A stretch of DNA of 64,000 bases from CAVRXZ01 sp963773035. Lineage in GTDB: Bacteria; Acidobacteriota; Vicinamibacteria; Vicinamibacterales; CAVVIG01. The position numbers were made by a program, and so were the translations under genes. Of the stretch, positions 7,182 to 16,148 are shown one piece after another. Position 1 is the stretch's first letter. Every line of letters starts with the position of its first letter. The notes below the pieces were generated by a model. The model was not told the origin of the DNA and did no database searches. It was given only the letters and a program-made list of their open reading frames with translations. The stretch is taken from contig CAVYZX010000025.1 in NCBI GenBank assembly GCA_963773035.1, forward strand, positions 124,001 through 188,000. The letters run 5' to 3'.

Positions 7182-8606
7182 ATGAAATCCCCCAAGACCG
7201 TCTTCGTCTGCCAGGAATGCGGCTCGCAATCGCCCAAGTGGCTGGGCCGATGCGCCGATTGCGGATCCTGGAATTCTTTTGTCGAAGAACGCGTTCAAGC
7301 GCAGGAGGAGGCGGCAGTCTCCAGTCGCTATGCGGGTGTTGGCCGATCCGCGTCCGCCCGTCTCTACTCCGAAATCGAAATCGCCGACCGCGCCCGCCTG
7401 TCAACCGGGATAGGGGAATTCGATCGAGTGCTTGGAGGTGGAGTCGTGCCGGGCTCGCTCGTCCTGCTCGGCGGCGAGCCCGGTATCGGGAAGTCCACAC
7501 TGCTCCTACAGGCAGCCGTGGGCATGGCCCGCAGTATCGGTCCCGTCCTGTACAGCTCCGGTGAGGAGTCGGAACATCAGATCAAGTCGCGCGGCGAGCG
7601 GTTAGCCGTTGGCGACGCGCCCCTCTATCTCCTGGCCGAGACCTGTCTCGAGCGAATTCTCGAGGAAATTGCCCGAGTCAAGCCGATGGTGGTCATCGTC
7701 GATTCGGTGCAGACGATCTACTCCCTCAAATTCCAGTCACCACCTGGCAGCATCGGACAAGTCCGCGAAGCCGCAACTCAGCTGCTGTTCGCGGCAAAAG
7801 GCCAGGACGTTCCTACATTCATAGTGGGACACGTGACGAAAGACGGGAGTCTGGCCGGGCCGAAGGCGCTCGAGCATGTCGTCGATACGGTCCTCTACTT
7901 CGAAGGCGAGCGGCACCACTCCCATCGTGTCGTCCGCGCCGTCAAGAACCGCTTCGGGGCAGTCAGCGAGCTCGGTGTGTTCGAGATGACCTCATCGGGA
8001 CTGCTGCCCGTTCCCAATCCTTCGAAGATGTTTCTGGCGGAACGTCCGGTGGATGCACCCGGGTCGGCGGTCTTGTGTTCCGTCGAAGGATCGCGCCCGA
8101 TTCTGGTCGAGGTCCAGGCGCTCGTCAGCTCGAGTACGTACGGAAACGCTCGTCGGATGGCCAGCGGTCTGGACCAGCAGCGGCTTTCTCTCCTGCTCGC
8201 GGTTCTTGAAAAGCGTGCGGGCCTCAACCTTGCTGGCGACGATGTATTCGTGAACGTAGCGGGCGGGATGACCGTAGACGAACCGGCGGCCGACCTCGGC
8301 GTGCTGGCTGCGATTGCGTCGAGCGTTCGCAATCGCGTCGTCTCGTCCAGCACCGCCGTCTTTGGCGAGGTCGGTCTCGCCGGCGAGATCCGCGGCATCC
8401 CGCAAGCGCCACTGCGCGTGCGCGAGGCAGCGCAGATGGGATTCCGCCGCTGCGTGATGCCGGAGGCCAACATCGATGCGCGCATCGAAGAAGCGCTGAA
8501 CGAGCGAGCCGCGAAGGTCGGTTCGGCCGAGCGGTCGGACGGTCCGGGACCGTGCGAACTGGTGGGTGTCAGAACGGTAGTCGAGGCGCTCGACGCCTTG
8601 CTGTAA
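7182..8606 (+). CDS. radA: DNA repair protein RadA
   Basis: The 474-residue RadA (Sms) is a RecA-like ATPase that drives branch migration in homologous recombination. It has the N-terminal zinc finger C10-x2-C13 and C24-x2-C27 (VCQECG and RCADCG) and Walker A GGEPGIGKST at about residues 97-106. The RadA-specific KNRFG motif and a C-terminal Lon-like domain (VNVAGGMTVDEPAADLGVL) follow. ATG 7182 starts the zinc-finger domain. All parts are intact. A secreted protein of unknown function follows 25 bases downstream. Confidence 0.96.
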   Translation: MKSPKTVFVCQECGSQSPKWLGRCADCGSWNSFVEERVQAQEEAAVSSRYAGVGRSASARLYSEIEIADRARLSTGIGEFDRVLGGGVVPGSLVLLGGEPGIGKSTLLLQAAVGMARSIGPVLYSSGEESEHQIKSRGERLAVGDAPLYLLAETCLERILEEIARVKPMVVIVDSVQTIYSLKFQSPPGSIGQVREAATQLLFAAKGQDVPTFIVGHVTKDGSLAGPKALEHVVDTVLYFEGERHHSHRVVRAVKNRFGAVSELGVFEMTSSGLLPVPNPSKMFLAERPVDAPGSAVLCSVEGSRPILVEVQALVSSSTYGNARRMASGLDQQRLSLLLAVLEKRAGLNLAGDDVFVNVAGGMTVDEPAADLGVLAAIASSVRNRVVSSSTAVFGEVGLAGEIRGIPQAPLRVREAAQMGFRRCVMPEANIDARIEEALNERAAKVGSAERSDGPGPCELVGVRTVVEALDALL

Positions 8607-8631
8607 GCGCCTGGAAGTATTGGATGGCGGA

Positions 8632-9522
8632 ATGAAGCTGCGATGCACGCTCCTCGTCGTGGCAATAGTAACCGTTGCGAGCTCGGGCGTCTCGGCCCAA
8701 CGCATGAGGACCGAGGAGATCGTCGCCCGAGCCGCAGAGTACCTCCGACTTTTCGTGGATCGTTTCGCGAATGTCGTTGCCGAGGAGAAGTACGTCCAGG
8801 ATTCCAAGACATTTGCCCTCTCTCGTCGGCGCGGCCAGCCGCGTTCCAGCGTGCCCGCCGGCGGGTTGCCACGTCATGTCGAGCTCACTTCGGACTTCTT
8901 GCTGGTTCAATCGCCCGACAAACGTTGGATGTACGCCTTTCGGGATGTATTTGCGGTCAATGGAGAACCGGTCCGAGACCGCGAGGAACGGTTGACGAAG
9001 CTCTTTCTTCAGCCTCTTGATGCTGCGGTCAAGCTCGCCGAAAGAGTTGCCTCCGAAGGTGCGAGGTACAACCTTGCCGGCGATGCTCGTACGGTCAACA
9101 CCCCTCTGCTGGCGTTGGGCTTCCTTCAGGCCTACTATCAGCCGCGATTTCATTTCTCGCTTCGAGGTGCGGACCCCGAGCTGGGCCGGGATGTCTGGAT
9201 TGTCGAATTCAAGGAGGACGCACGGCCGACGCTTCTCCGCAACGTGCCGGACGGCGATCTTCCGGTCAAAGGCCGTGTGTGGATTGAGGGCGCAACCGGG
9301 CGGGTCGTCAAGACCGAGCTTCTGACGGGCGAGCTCGACTCGATCGTTACATTGTTTCGATACGATGAGCGCCTTCAGATTGCGGTGCCGGTTCAGATGC
9401 GTGAAGACTTCTGGTACGGCAATGAAGTGATTGCCGGCGTCGCGACCTACGACCGGTTCCGGCAGTTCCGCGTACGTACGGAAGAGGAGTTTCAACCGCC
9501 GGCCGACGTGCCGAAGTCCTAG
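8632..9522 (+). CDS. Secreted protein of unknown function
   Basis: I do not recognise a named family. The 296-residue product has a signal peptide (MKLRCTLLVVAIVTVASSG, then SAQ) and is otherwise soluble. A recurring feature is VAEEKYVQDSK near residue 45. The C-terminal half is beta-rich with WIEGATGRVVKTELLTGEL, which resembles outer-membrane lipoprotein carrier-type or VirB9-like beta sheets only loosely. ATG 8632 is preferred over the TTG at 8620 because the signal peptide starts there. It lies between radA and the acyltransferase gene and overlaps neither, suggesting cotranscription with both. Confidence 0.7.
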   Translation: MKLRCTLLVVAIVTVASSGVSAQRMRTEEIVARAAEYLRLFVDRFANVVAEEKYVQDSKTFALSRRRGQPRSSVPAGGLPRHVELTSDFLLVQSPDKRWMYAFRDVFAVNGEPVRDREERLTKLFLQPLDAAVKLAERVASEGARYNLAGDARTVNTPLLALGFLQAYYQPRFHFSLRGADPELGRDVWIVEFKEDARPTLLRNVPDGDLPVKGRVWIEGATGRVVKTELLTGELDSIVTLFRYDERLQIAVPVQMREDFWYGNEVIAGVATYDRFRQFRVRTEEEFQPPADVPKS

Positions 9523-9523
9523 T

Positions 9524-10282
9524 GTGAGAATTCCTCCCTATCACTGGTGGCGAACGGTGTTCTTCCTGATTCCCGCCATCAGCCTCTATACGATCGTTTT
9601 CGGAGCCGCGTCGCTGTTGTCCAGTGTGATCGACCGCCGCGGATATTTCGCGCACGGCTGCGCACGTGCCTGGTCGTGGCTGATTCTCAAGACCACACGC
9701 GTTCGCGTTGCGGTGCAAGGACTGGAACGTCTGACTCCAGGCACCACCTACATTTTCGTGTCAAATCACCAGAGCCACTACGACACTCCGGTCATTTTCA
9801 GCACGCTGCCGTTTCAACTCAGGATCATTGCCAAGGAGTCGTTGGCACGGTTTCCGGTGCTCGGGTGGCACCTGAAGCGCGGAGGCCATCTGTTCGTCGA
9901 TCGAAAGCATCCCGATCGGGCCGGTATTCTGAAACGGTGGAGAGCCCTTGTGTCTGAGGGCCTGTCGCTGATCATCTATGCCGAAGGGACGCGTAGCTCC
10001 GACGGTCATGCCGCCCGCTTCAAGGCAGGAAGCTTTCTGTTGGCGATTCAAGCAGGCCTGCCGATCGTGCCGCTGGCAGTGATCGGCACGCGTCAAGTCA
10101 TGCCGAAAGGGCGCCTGCGCGCCGAGCCAGCCGCCGTGGCGCTCGTGATTCACGATCCGATCGTTCCGCCATCGCTCGACGCACCGACGGCGAGCGATGC
10201 GAAGATTCTGGCCAATCGCGTTCACGACATCGTCGCCGCGACCGTCGAATCGCGTCAGTTCAACTCGGCTCGAGCCTCATAG
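9524..10282 (+). CDS. plsC: 1-acyl-sn-glycerol-3-phosphate acyltransferase
   Basis: The 252-residue PlsC-like acyltransferase adds the second acyl chain to lysophosphatidic acid at the membrane. A hydrophobic N-terminal segment (VFFLIPAISLYTIVFGAASL) anchors it. The catalytic NHQSHYD motif (NHx4D, about residues 81-87) and the substrate motif EGTRSSDG (about 153-160) are intact. The start is taken as GTG 9524, one base after the upstream stop, because no ATG precedes the conserved region; longer in-frame starts would overlap the upstream gene. Substrate is assigned by family only. Confidence 0.85.
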   Translation: MRIPPYHWWRTVFFLIPAISLYTIVFGAASLLSSVIDRRGYFAHGCARAWSWLILKTTRVRVAVQGLERLTPGTTYIFVSNHQSHYDTPVIFSTLPFQLRIIAKESLARFPVLGWHLKRGGHLFVDRKHPDRAGILKRWRALVSEGLSLIIYAEGTRSSDGHAARFKAGSFLLAIQAGLPIVPLAVIGTRQVMPKGRLRAEPAAVALVIHDPIVPPSLDAPTASDAKILANRVHDIVAATVESRQFNSARAS

Positions 10283-10356
10283 CACCCAGCACATAGCACC
10301 CAGCACCCCGCACGTAGCACCAGCACCGAGCACACAGCACCGAGCACCCAGCACGA
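10283..10356. repeat. Tandem AGCACCC simple repeat
   Basis: About ten degenerate units of AGCACCCAGCAC/AGCACCGAGCAC fill the gap between plsC and ispDF. Unlike the other gaps, no inverted arm is present. A TATAAT sequence at 10357-10362 sits at its end, 12 bases before the ispDF ATG, with no convincing -35 partner. Confidence 0.7.
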
Positions 10357-10374
10357 TATAATTTCCCCTCCCCC

Positions 10375-11544
10375 ATGTTTGTTTCAGCCATCATTGCTGC
10401 TGCCGGGCGCGGTGAGCGTCTTGGCGGCAGCCGTCTCAAGCAATTGCTCGTCGTCGGCGGCCGCCCTATTCTCGAGCGCAGCGTGGCGGCGTTTCTCCAC
10501 CATCCAGACATTGACGAAATCGTTGTCGCCCTGCCTTCCGAGCTCGTTGGCGATCCTCCAGGCTATCTGCGACAGTCGGCCAAGCCCATGCGACTCGTCG
10601 CCGGTGGAGCGCGGCGCCGGGATTCCGTCGCCAGCGCGTTCCAGCAGGTGGCTGCGCATGCGGACGTCGTGCTGGTTCATGATGCGGCGCGTCCGTTTGT
10701 CAGTGCTCAGCTGATCGGCCGCATCATTGCGGCGGCCAGTGAATCCGGCGCTGCACTCGCGGCACTGCCGGCTCGCGACACCGTGAAGCTCGCTCAAAGC
10801 GACGACGGATCGCTGGTGAAGGAAACTCTGCCACGCGAATCAATCTTCCTGGCGCAAACTCCTCAAGCGTTCCGGCGCGAGGTACTGCGCGACGCGCTGG
10901 CGTTGAATGAAGCGGCGACCGACGAGGCGGCGCTGGCTGAACGCGCCGGACATGCCGTCCGGCTGGTGGAGGGTGAGGCGTCGAACATCAAGATCACTGT
11001 TCCGGATGACTTGAAGGTTGCCGAGGCGATTGCGGAGGGGCGGGCAGGAGGCGAGTCTCATAACATTCGGGTCGGCATGGGGTACGACCTCCACAGGCTG
11101 GTGGCAGGACGGCCGTTGATTCTCGGCGGCGTCACGATTCCGAACGATCGGGGCCTGCTCGGCCATTCGGACGCGGATGCCGTTTGCCACGCCGTGACCG
11201 ATGCGGTACTCGGTGCGGCGGGGGCGGGAGACATTGGAGGCCATTTTCCCGACACGGACCCCGCATGGGCTGGCGCGTCCAGCTTGGACCTCCTGCGCCG
11301 TGCCGCGGCAATCATCGACCAGTGTGGTTGGGCTGTCGCGAACGTCGACGTCGTCGTGATCGCCGAACGACCGAAGTTGAAGCCTTTTGCGGAAGCGATG
11401 AGAAGTAACCTGGCGACTGCGCTCGACATTGCGGCAGACCGCATCAGCATCAAGGGCAAGACCAACGAGGGCGTTGGAGAACTCGGCCGCGGTGAGGCTA
11501 TCGCCGTGCACGCGGTGGCGTTGTTGAAGCGTCTATTGGTATGA
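10375..11544 (+). CDS. ispDF: Bifunctional IspD/IspF fusion (MEP pathway)
   Basis: The 389-residue protein joins two enzymes of non-mevalonate isoprenoid synthesis. Residues 1 to about 225 are IspD (CTP transfer to methylerythritol phosphate), with the nucleotide-binding AAAGRGERLGG and VLVHDAARPFV. From about residue 229 it is IspF (cyclodiphosphate synthase), with metal-binding YDLHRL, GHSDADAVCHA and GKTNEGVG. IspD-IspF fusions are known in several alphaproteobacteria and some other lineages. The intermediate enzyme IspE is encoded at the start of the window. The ATG at 10375 gives the canonical IspD N-terminus. The stop overlaps gltX by four bases. Confidence 0.95.
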   Translation: MFVSAIIAAAGRGERLGGSRLKQLLVVGGRPILERSVAAFLHHPDIDEIVVALPSELVGDPPGYLRQSAKPMRLVAGGARRRDSVASAFQQVAAHADVVLVHDAARPFVSAQLIGRIIAAASESGAALAALPARDTVKLAQSDDGSLVKETLPRESIFLAQTPQAFRREVLRDALALNEAATDEAALAERAGHAVRLVEGEASNIKITVPDDLKVAEAIAEGRAGGESHNIRVGMGYDLHRLVAGRPLILGGVTIPNDRGLLGHSDADAVCHAVTDAVLGAAGAGDIGGHFPDTDPAWAGASSLDLLRRAAAIIDQCGWAVANVDVVVIAERPKLKPFAEAMRSNLATALDIAADRISIKGKTNEGVGELGRGEAIAVHAVALLKRLLV

Positions 11545-13061
11545 GAGTCAGATTCGCACCAAGTCCGACCGGTTACCTGCACGTAGGGAATGCGCGCACC
11601 GCGCTGTTCAACTGGCTGTTGGCGCGCGGGCAAGGCGGGTCGTTCGTACTTCGTATCGAGGATAGCGACACCGAGCGTTCCACGCGACAGTCCGAGGAGA
11701 CGATCCTGCGCGACCTGCGATGGCTTGGTCTCGACTGGGACGAAGGACCGGATATCGGCGGCGCTTGGGGACCCTATCGGTTATCCGAACGGCTTCACCT
11801 GTACGGATCGTTTGCGAAGGAACTGCTCGCGGCCGATCACGCGTACTACTGTTTTTGCCCGCCGACACATCCGGAGAACGAGCGTGCGGCAGGCGACGAT
11901 GCGGAACACGGCTCCACCTGTGATTGCCGGCGTATAACGAAGGACGAAGCAGCCAGTCGGATTTCGAATGGCGAGCGTCCGGCAGTTCGCTTCCGAGTGC
12001 CGGAGAATCGAGACGTGACGTTTCACGATGTCGTTCGAGGTGACGTCCGGTTCCACGCCGACGTTATTGGAGATTCGGTCATCCTCCGGGCCGATGGAAC
12101 ACCAACCTACAATTTCGCCGTGGTGATCGACGATGCGCTCATGGAGATCACGCACGTCGTGCGCGGGGAGGATCACATCTCGAATACTCCGCGCCAGCTG
12201 TTGCTTTACGAGGCGCTCGGGCTCACGCCGCCTGTGTTTGCGCACCTCGCGCTCGTGATGGGGCCCGATCACAGCCCGCTGTCAAAGCGGCACGGCGCCA
12301 CGTCGGTTGCGGAGTTTCGTGAGAAGGGCTACCTGCCCGAGGCACTGGTCAACTACCTCGCCCTGATCGGGTGGTCTCCGCGCGTTGTGGCCGGTCGGTC
12401 CGGTGGCGACGATACCGAGCTGGTGCCGATGGACGAGCTCGCGCGGCGTTTCTCGCTCGATCGCGTCGGTCATAGTCCCGGCGTTTTCGATGAAGAGAAA
12501 CTTGCCTGGGCCAACCGCCACTACTTGAAGATTGCGGAGCCGGCTCGCGTCGCAGACCTCGCGCTGCCCTATTTCGAGAAGGCCGGCCTCGAGATGCGCC
12601 CGGATGCTGGAGGTCTTGCCTATCTCGCGTCGATTATGACCATCGCGACAAGTTCGGTGGACAGACTCGACCAGATCCCCGAACGGCTCGACCCCGTCTT
12701 TCGTTACCTTCCAGAGAAGACGTTGAGTCAACCGACCACGCGTGCGGAGATGGATCAAGAAAAGGCCGGTCAGGTGGTACGCGCGCTCGCGGAAGAGCTG
12801 GCCCAAACACCAAGGCTCGATCGTGAGCGGTTCCGGTTGGTCGCGAACGAGGTCAAGAAACGAACGGGTCAGAAGGGCAAAGATCTGTTTCATCCCATTC
12901 GGGTTGCGCTCACCGGAATGCCGGCCGGCGCCGAGCTCGATCTTCTGATTCCGGCCATCGATCGCGGGGCCGAGTTGCCCGCCGATGCTGGGCTCCCGCC
13001 GATCCTGGGTTGTCGTGAGCGTGCTGCCGCTTTCGTTCGTGCCCTAGACCAGTTGGCGTAG
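11541..13061 (+). CDS. gltX: Glutamyl-tRNA synthetase
   Basis: The 506-residue class I synthetase charges tRNA-Glu. The start RVRFAPSPTGYLHVGNARTA includes the HIGH-type motif, and KMSKS appears as LSKRHG at about residues 247-252. A Cys-rich spot (CFCPP with CDC) near residue 115 resembles the zinc-binding loop of bacterial GluRS. The ATG overlaps the ispDF stop (ATGA), suggesting translational coupling. Whether it is discriminating or also charges tRNA-Gln cannot be told; no glnS or gatCAB is in the window. Confidence 0.95.
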   Translation: MRVRFAPSPTGYLHVGNARTALFNWLLARGQGGSFVLRIEDSDTERSTRQSEETILRDLRWLGLDWDEGPDIGGAWGPYRLSERLHLYGSFAKELLAADHAYYCFCPPTHPENERAAGDDAEHGSTCDCRRITKDEAASRISNGERPAVRFRVPENRDVTFHDVVRGDVRFHADVIGDSVILRADGTPTYNFAVVIDDALMEITHVVRGEDHISNTPRQLLLYEALGLTPPVFAHLALVMGPDHSPLSKRHGATSVAEFREKGYLPEALVNYLALIGWSPRVVAGRSGGDDTELVPMDELARRFSLDRVGHSPGVFDEEKLAWANRHYLKIAEPARVADLALPYFEKAGLEMRPDAGGLAYLASIMTIATSSVDRLDQIPERLDPVFRYLPEKTLSQPTTRAEMDQEKAGQVVRALAEELAQTPRLDRERFRLVANEVKKRTGQKGKDLFHPIRVALTGMPAGAELDLLIPAIDRGAELPADAGLPPILGCRERAAAFVRALDQLA

Positions 13062-13078
13062 GTGACCGCACTAAGAAA

Positions 13079-13918
13079 ATGCTCATCTACGGCATCAATC
13101 CGGTTCTCGAAGCGCTTCGGGCACAGCGCGTCACGTCGCTTCGCGTCTCGCAGCGCGCGGACCAGCGCGTCAGCCAGGCGATCCGCCTTGCGGAGGCGCA
13201 GGGCCTTCCGGTCCGCCGCGTAACCGTGTCTGATCTGGATCGAGAGACATCCGGCGCTGCGCACCAAGGCGTGGTGGCCGAGGTCCGGCTGCGCGACACA
13301 TGGAGTGTGGAGGACCTCGTTGCAGATGCCTCGGCTGTACCACTGATCGTCGTCCTCGATGGCATTGAAGATCCCCACAACGTCGGTGCGATTCTGCGGA
13401 CGTTGGATGCCGCAGGAGCGGACGGATTGGTGCGGCAATCGCGTCACGCAGCCGCGCTTGGCGGTGCGGCTGCGAAAGCGTCGGCCGGCGCCGTCGCGCA
13501 CGTGAAGATTGCGGAGGTCGTCAATATCGCGCGAGCTCTGGAGACGTTGAAAGAGGCGGGTGTCTGGACCGTCGGCCTCGCCGGCGAAGCGGATGCGAGC
13601 TACGATCAAATTGATTTCACGCTGCCTTCCGCCCTCGTTGTCGGGGCCGAAGGCGCCGGCTTACGGCGGCTGGTGCGCGAGCGCTGCGACTGGCTCGTGT
13701 CGATTCCGATGCTGGGACACGTGCAGAGCCTGAACGTGTCGGTGGCTGCTGGAATCGTGCTATTCGAGGCCGTCCGGCAGCGATCGGGCGGCCAGCGCAC
13801 GCGTCGAGCCAGGGAACGATCGTCCGATCGATCTCAGAGGAGCGAATCTCGCGCGGAGACCTCGACGGGCTTACCAACGTCGAAAGGAGAGGGTGTCAAA
13901 GCGGCGCGCGGTGATTAG
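13079..13918 (+). CDS. rlmB: TrmH/SpoU family RNA 2'-O-methyltransferase (RlmB-like)
   Basis: The 279-residue protein has the N-terminal substrate-binding domain (LIYGINPVLEALRAQRV) and the SPOUT methyltransferase domain. Its conserved motifs are LDGIEDPHNVGAILRTLDAAG, LVVGAEGAGLRRL and MLGHVQSLNVSVAAGIVLFE. This pattern matches RlmB, which methylates G2251 of 23S rRNA, and its relatives; the exact target is assigned by family. The C-terminal 35 residues after the knot are polar, low-complexity and specific to this protein. It begins 18 bases after gltX and ends the operon before the tRNA cluster. Confidence 0.9.
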   Translation: MLIYGINPVLEALRAQRVTSLRVSQRADQRVSQAIRLAEAQGLPVRRVTVSDLDRETSGAAHQGVVAEVRLRDTWSVEDLVADASAVPLIVVLDGIEDPHNVGAILRTLDAAGADGLVRQSRHAAALGGAAAKASAGAVAHVKIAEVVNIARALETLKEAGVWTVGLAGEADASYDQIDFTLPSALVVGAEGAGLRRLVRERCDWLVSIPMLGHVQSLNVSVAAGIVLFEAVRQRSGGQRTRRARERSSDRSQRSESRAETSTGLPTSKGEGVKAARGD

Positions 13919-13981
13919 CGTGTTTAACGGCTGAGCTAGCAGATTTCGAAACAAACAGCAACAACTTGACAAATAGAGAGG

Positions 13982-14011
13982 TTGCGTGTGTGGCACAGCT
14001 TGTGCTACAGT
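13982..14011 (+). promoter_or_regulatory. Probable promoter of the tRNA-tuf cluster
   Basis: TTGCGT (13982-13987) and TACAGT (14006-14011, preceded by TGTGC as an extended -10) are 18 bases apart. They end 15 bases before the first tRNA. A perfect TTGACA lies further upstream at 13966-13971 but has no good -10 at the right distance. A strong promoter is expected here because tRNA and EF-Tu genes follow. Confidence 0.4.
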
Positions 14012-14025
14012 GCAACATTTGTCTG

Positions 14026-14102
14026 GCTGGCGTAGCTCAGTCCGGTAGAGCAGCTGATTTGTAATCAGCCGGTCGGGGGTTCAAATCCCTCCGCCAGCTC
14101 CA
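14026..14102 (+). tRNA. tRNA-Thr (anticodon TGT)
   Basis: Acceptor arms GCTGGCG (14026-14032) and CGCCAGC (14092-14098) pair, with discriminator T and encoded CCA. The anticodon stem GCTGA/TCAGC surrounds TGT at 14060-14062. It is the first member of a Thr-Tyr-Gly-Thr cluster with the same order as E. coli thrU-tyrU-glyT-thrT before tufB. Confidence 0.95.
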
Positions 14103-14150
14103 CCGGGCGAATCAACACGAACACGACGTCGAAGACTCCAAACAACAACT

Positions 14151-14237
14151 GGCGAGGTTGCGGAGCGGTCAAACGCAGCAGACTGTAAATCTGTCGCCCT
14201 AGTGGCTTCGAAGGTTCGAGTCCTTCCCTCGCCACCA
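14151..14237 (+). tRNA. tRNA-Tyr (anticodon GTA)
   Basis: Acceptor arms GGCGAGG (14151-14157) and CCTCGCC (14227-14233) are followed by A and CCA. The anticodon GTA lies at 14185-14187. The long variable arm between the anticodon stem and the T arm marks a class II tRNA, as expected for bacterial tRNA-Tyr. Confidence 0.95.
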
Positions 14238-14411
14238 GTCTTCGCCTCGCCGACGCTATCGCATGTTCGGCAAGCCGACGGAGCGATAGCGAAGGCAGGC
14301 TACGGTTGGGCAAGCCAGGGACGAGAGGGCGGTTGGGACATGAGCACAAGGGCGCGAGCAGGGGCCTGCCGCGCCGAAGCGTCGAAGCAGAACGGAAGGC
14401 GAGACGCGAAG

Positions 14412-14486
14412 GCGGGAGTAACTCAGTGGTAGAGTCACAGCCTTCCAAGCTGTTGGTCGCGGGTTCGATCCCCGTCTCCCGCTCCA
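14412..14486 (+). tRNA. tRNA-Gly (anticodon TCC)
   Basis: Acceptor arms GCGGGAG (14412-14418) and CTCCCGC (14476-14482), discriminator T and encoded CCA are present. The anticodon loop CTTCCAA contains TCC. The spacer from tRNA-Tyr (14238-14411) is about 175 bases with no recognisable gene. Confidence 0.95.
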
Positions 14487-14713
14487 TCCACCTCCGCGCG
14501 AATGAACCAACGCGCTACGGCGTGATGGCGCGTCGAAGCGGCTCTGATGCGAAGGCGGCCATCCTTTGCTCGCGAGGATCGCGCGCGAGCTTCGGATGGC
14601 AAGCCAGTGAGGGCCGCACGAAGAGAACGGTCGGCGAGCGACTGAGGTCACGCGATAAGAACGGCCGACTTATCGGCCGAAGCCGCGAGGCGACAAAGGT
14701 GCGAGCGGCGAAG

Positions 14714-14789
<76 letters not shown>

Positions 14790-14937
14790 GCTCCGCTCGC
14801 GACGCCGGTGGAGATGGCCGTCCAGGGCTCGCGAAGCGAGCGACGCGGTGCGCAGAGTGGTTGATCGCGAGCGACGGTGGGCAAGGCAGCAAGCAACATC
14901 AAGCGAACGAACGCTGAGTAGATAAGAGGACGGCGAC

Positions 14938-16137
14938 ATGGCCAAAGAGAAATTCGATCGCAGCAAACCGCACGTGAACGTCGGCACTATTGGACACATC
15001 GACCACGGCAAGACGACCTTGACTGCGGCTCTCACGAAGGTCGCCGCCGATAAGGGCTGGGCGAAGTTCATTCCGTACGACGAGGTCGCAAAGGCCTCCG
15101 AATCGCAGGGTCGCCGCGATGAGACGAAGATTCTCACGATCGCGACGAGCCACGTCGAGTATGGGACGGCGAACCGTCACTATGCGCACGTGGACTGCCC
15201 TGGCCACGCCGATTACATCAAGAACATGATCACCGGCGCGGCGCAGATGGACGGCGCCATTCTCGTCGTGAGTGCTGTCGATGGTCCGATGCCTCAAACC
15301 CGCGAACACGTGCTGCTCGCCCGTCAGGTCGATGTGCCGTGCATCGTCGTGGCGCTGAACAAGGTCGATGCGATCGACGATCCCGAACTGCTCGATCTGG
15401 TCGAGCTCGAAGTCCGCGAGTTGCTCAAGGGCTACGAGTTCCCTGGAGACGACGTGCCGGTCGTCCGTCTGTCCGCGCTGAAAGCCTTGCAGGGCGATCC
15501 CGAAGGCGTCGCAGGCGTCGTCAAGCTGATGGAGGCGCTCGATAGTTACGTGCCGATCCCGCAGCGCGAGGTCGACAAGCCGTTCTTGATGCCGATTGAA
15601 GACGTGTTCTCGATTTCCGGTCGCGGCACGGTGGTTACCGGTCGCGTCGATAGAGGCAAGGTCAAGGTCGGCGAGGAAGTGGAGATCGTCGGTTTCCGCC
15701 CGACCGAGAAGAAGGTGGTGACCGGCGTCGAGATGTTCCGCAAGCTGCTCGACGAAGGCGTGGCCGGCGACAACATCGGCGTCCTGCTGCGTGGTGTTGA
15801 AAAAGACGACGTCGAACGCGGTCAGGTGCTGTGCAAGCCGGGCACGATCAAACCGCACACGAAGTTCAAGGGCGAGGTCTACATCCTGTCCAAGGAGGAG
15901 GGCGGCCGTCACACGCCATTCTTCAATGGGTATCGGCCTCAGTTCTACATCCGAACGACCGACGTCACCGGAACGCTCCACTTGCCGGAGGGCGTCGAGA
16001 TGGTGATGCCCGGGGACAATACGACGATTTCAGGCGAGTTGATGACCGCGGTCGCGCTCGAGCGCGGCGCCCGCTTCGCTATTCGTGAGGGCGGCCGGAC
16101 GGTCGGCTCAGGGACCATCACCGAGATTATTGAGTAA
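14938..16137 (+). CDS. tuf: Elongation factor Tu with divergent switch I
   Basis: The 399-residue GTPase delivers aminoacyl-tRNA to the ribosome. G1 is GHIDHGKT (residues 19-26), the G3 region is DCPGHADY, and G4 NKVD is at about 141-144. Domains II and III are canonical (GRGTVVTGRVDRG, RPQFYIRTTDVTG). Switch I is not: the usual APEEKARGITINTSHVEY region reads AKASESQGRRD, then ETKILTIATSHVEY. It is about five residues longer and RGITI is changed to KILTI, though the Mg-coordinating Thr is kept (about T67). The gene follows the tRNA cluster in the tufB position. The AGAGGA before ATG 14938 is a good ribosome-binding site. Confidence 0.96.
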   Translation: MAKEKFDRSKPHVNVGTIGHIDHGKTTLTAALTKVAADKGWAKFIPYDEVAKASESQGRRDETKILTIATSHVEYGTANRHYAHVDCPGHADYIKNMITGAAQMDGAILVVSAVDGPMPQTREHVLLARQVDVPCIVVALNKVDAIDDPELLDLVELEVRELLKGYEFPGDDVPVVRLSALKALQGDPEGVAGVVKLMEALDSYVPIPQREVDKPFLMPIEDVFSISGRGTVVTGRVDRGKVKVGEEVEIVGFRPTEKKVVTGVEMFRKLLDEGVAGDNIGVLLRGVEKDDVERGQVLCKPGTIKPHTKFKGEVYILSKEEGGRHTPFFNGYRPQFYIRTTDVTGTLHLPEGVEMVMPGDNTTISGELMTAVALERGARFAIREGGRTVGSGTITEIIE

Positions 16138-16148
16138 AGAGCAAGCCC

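Noticed and set aside
10357..10362. TATAAT as the ispDF promoter
   Set aside because: There is no -35 partner inside the AGCACCC repeat, and the leader would be only about five bases.
14487..14713. Additional RNA gene between tRNA-Gly and tRNA-Thr
   Set aside because: The 227-base spacer shows no tRNA-like cloverleaf or other recognisable RNA; nothing beyond length is unusual.
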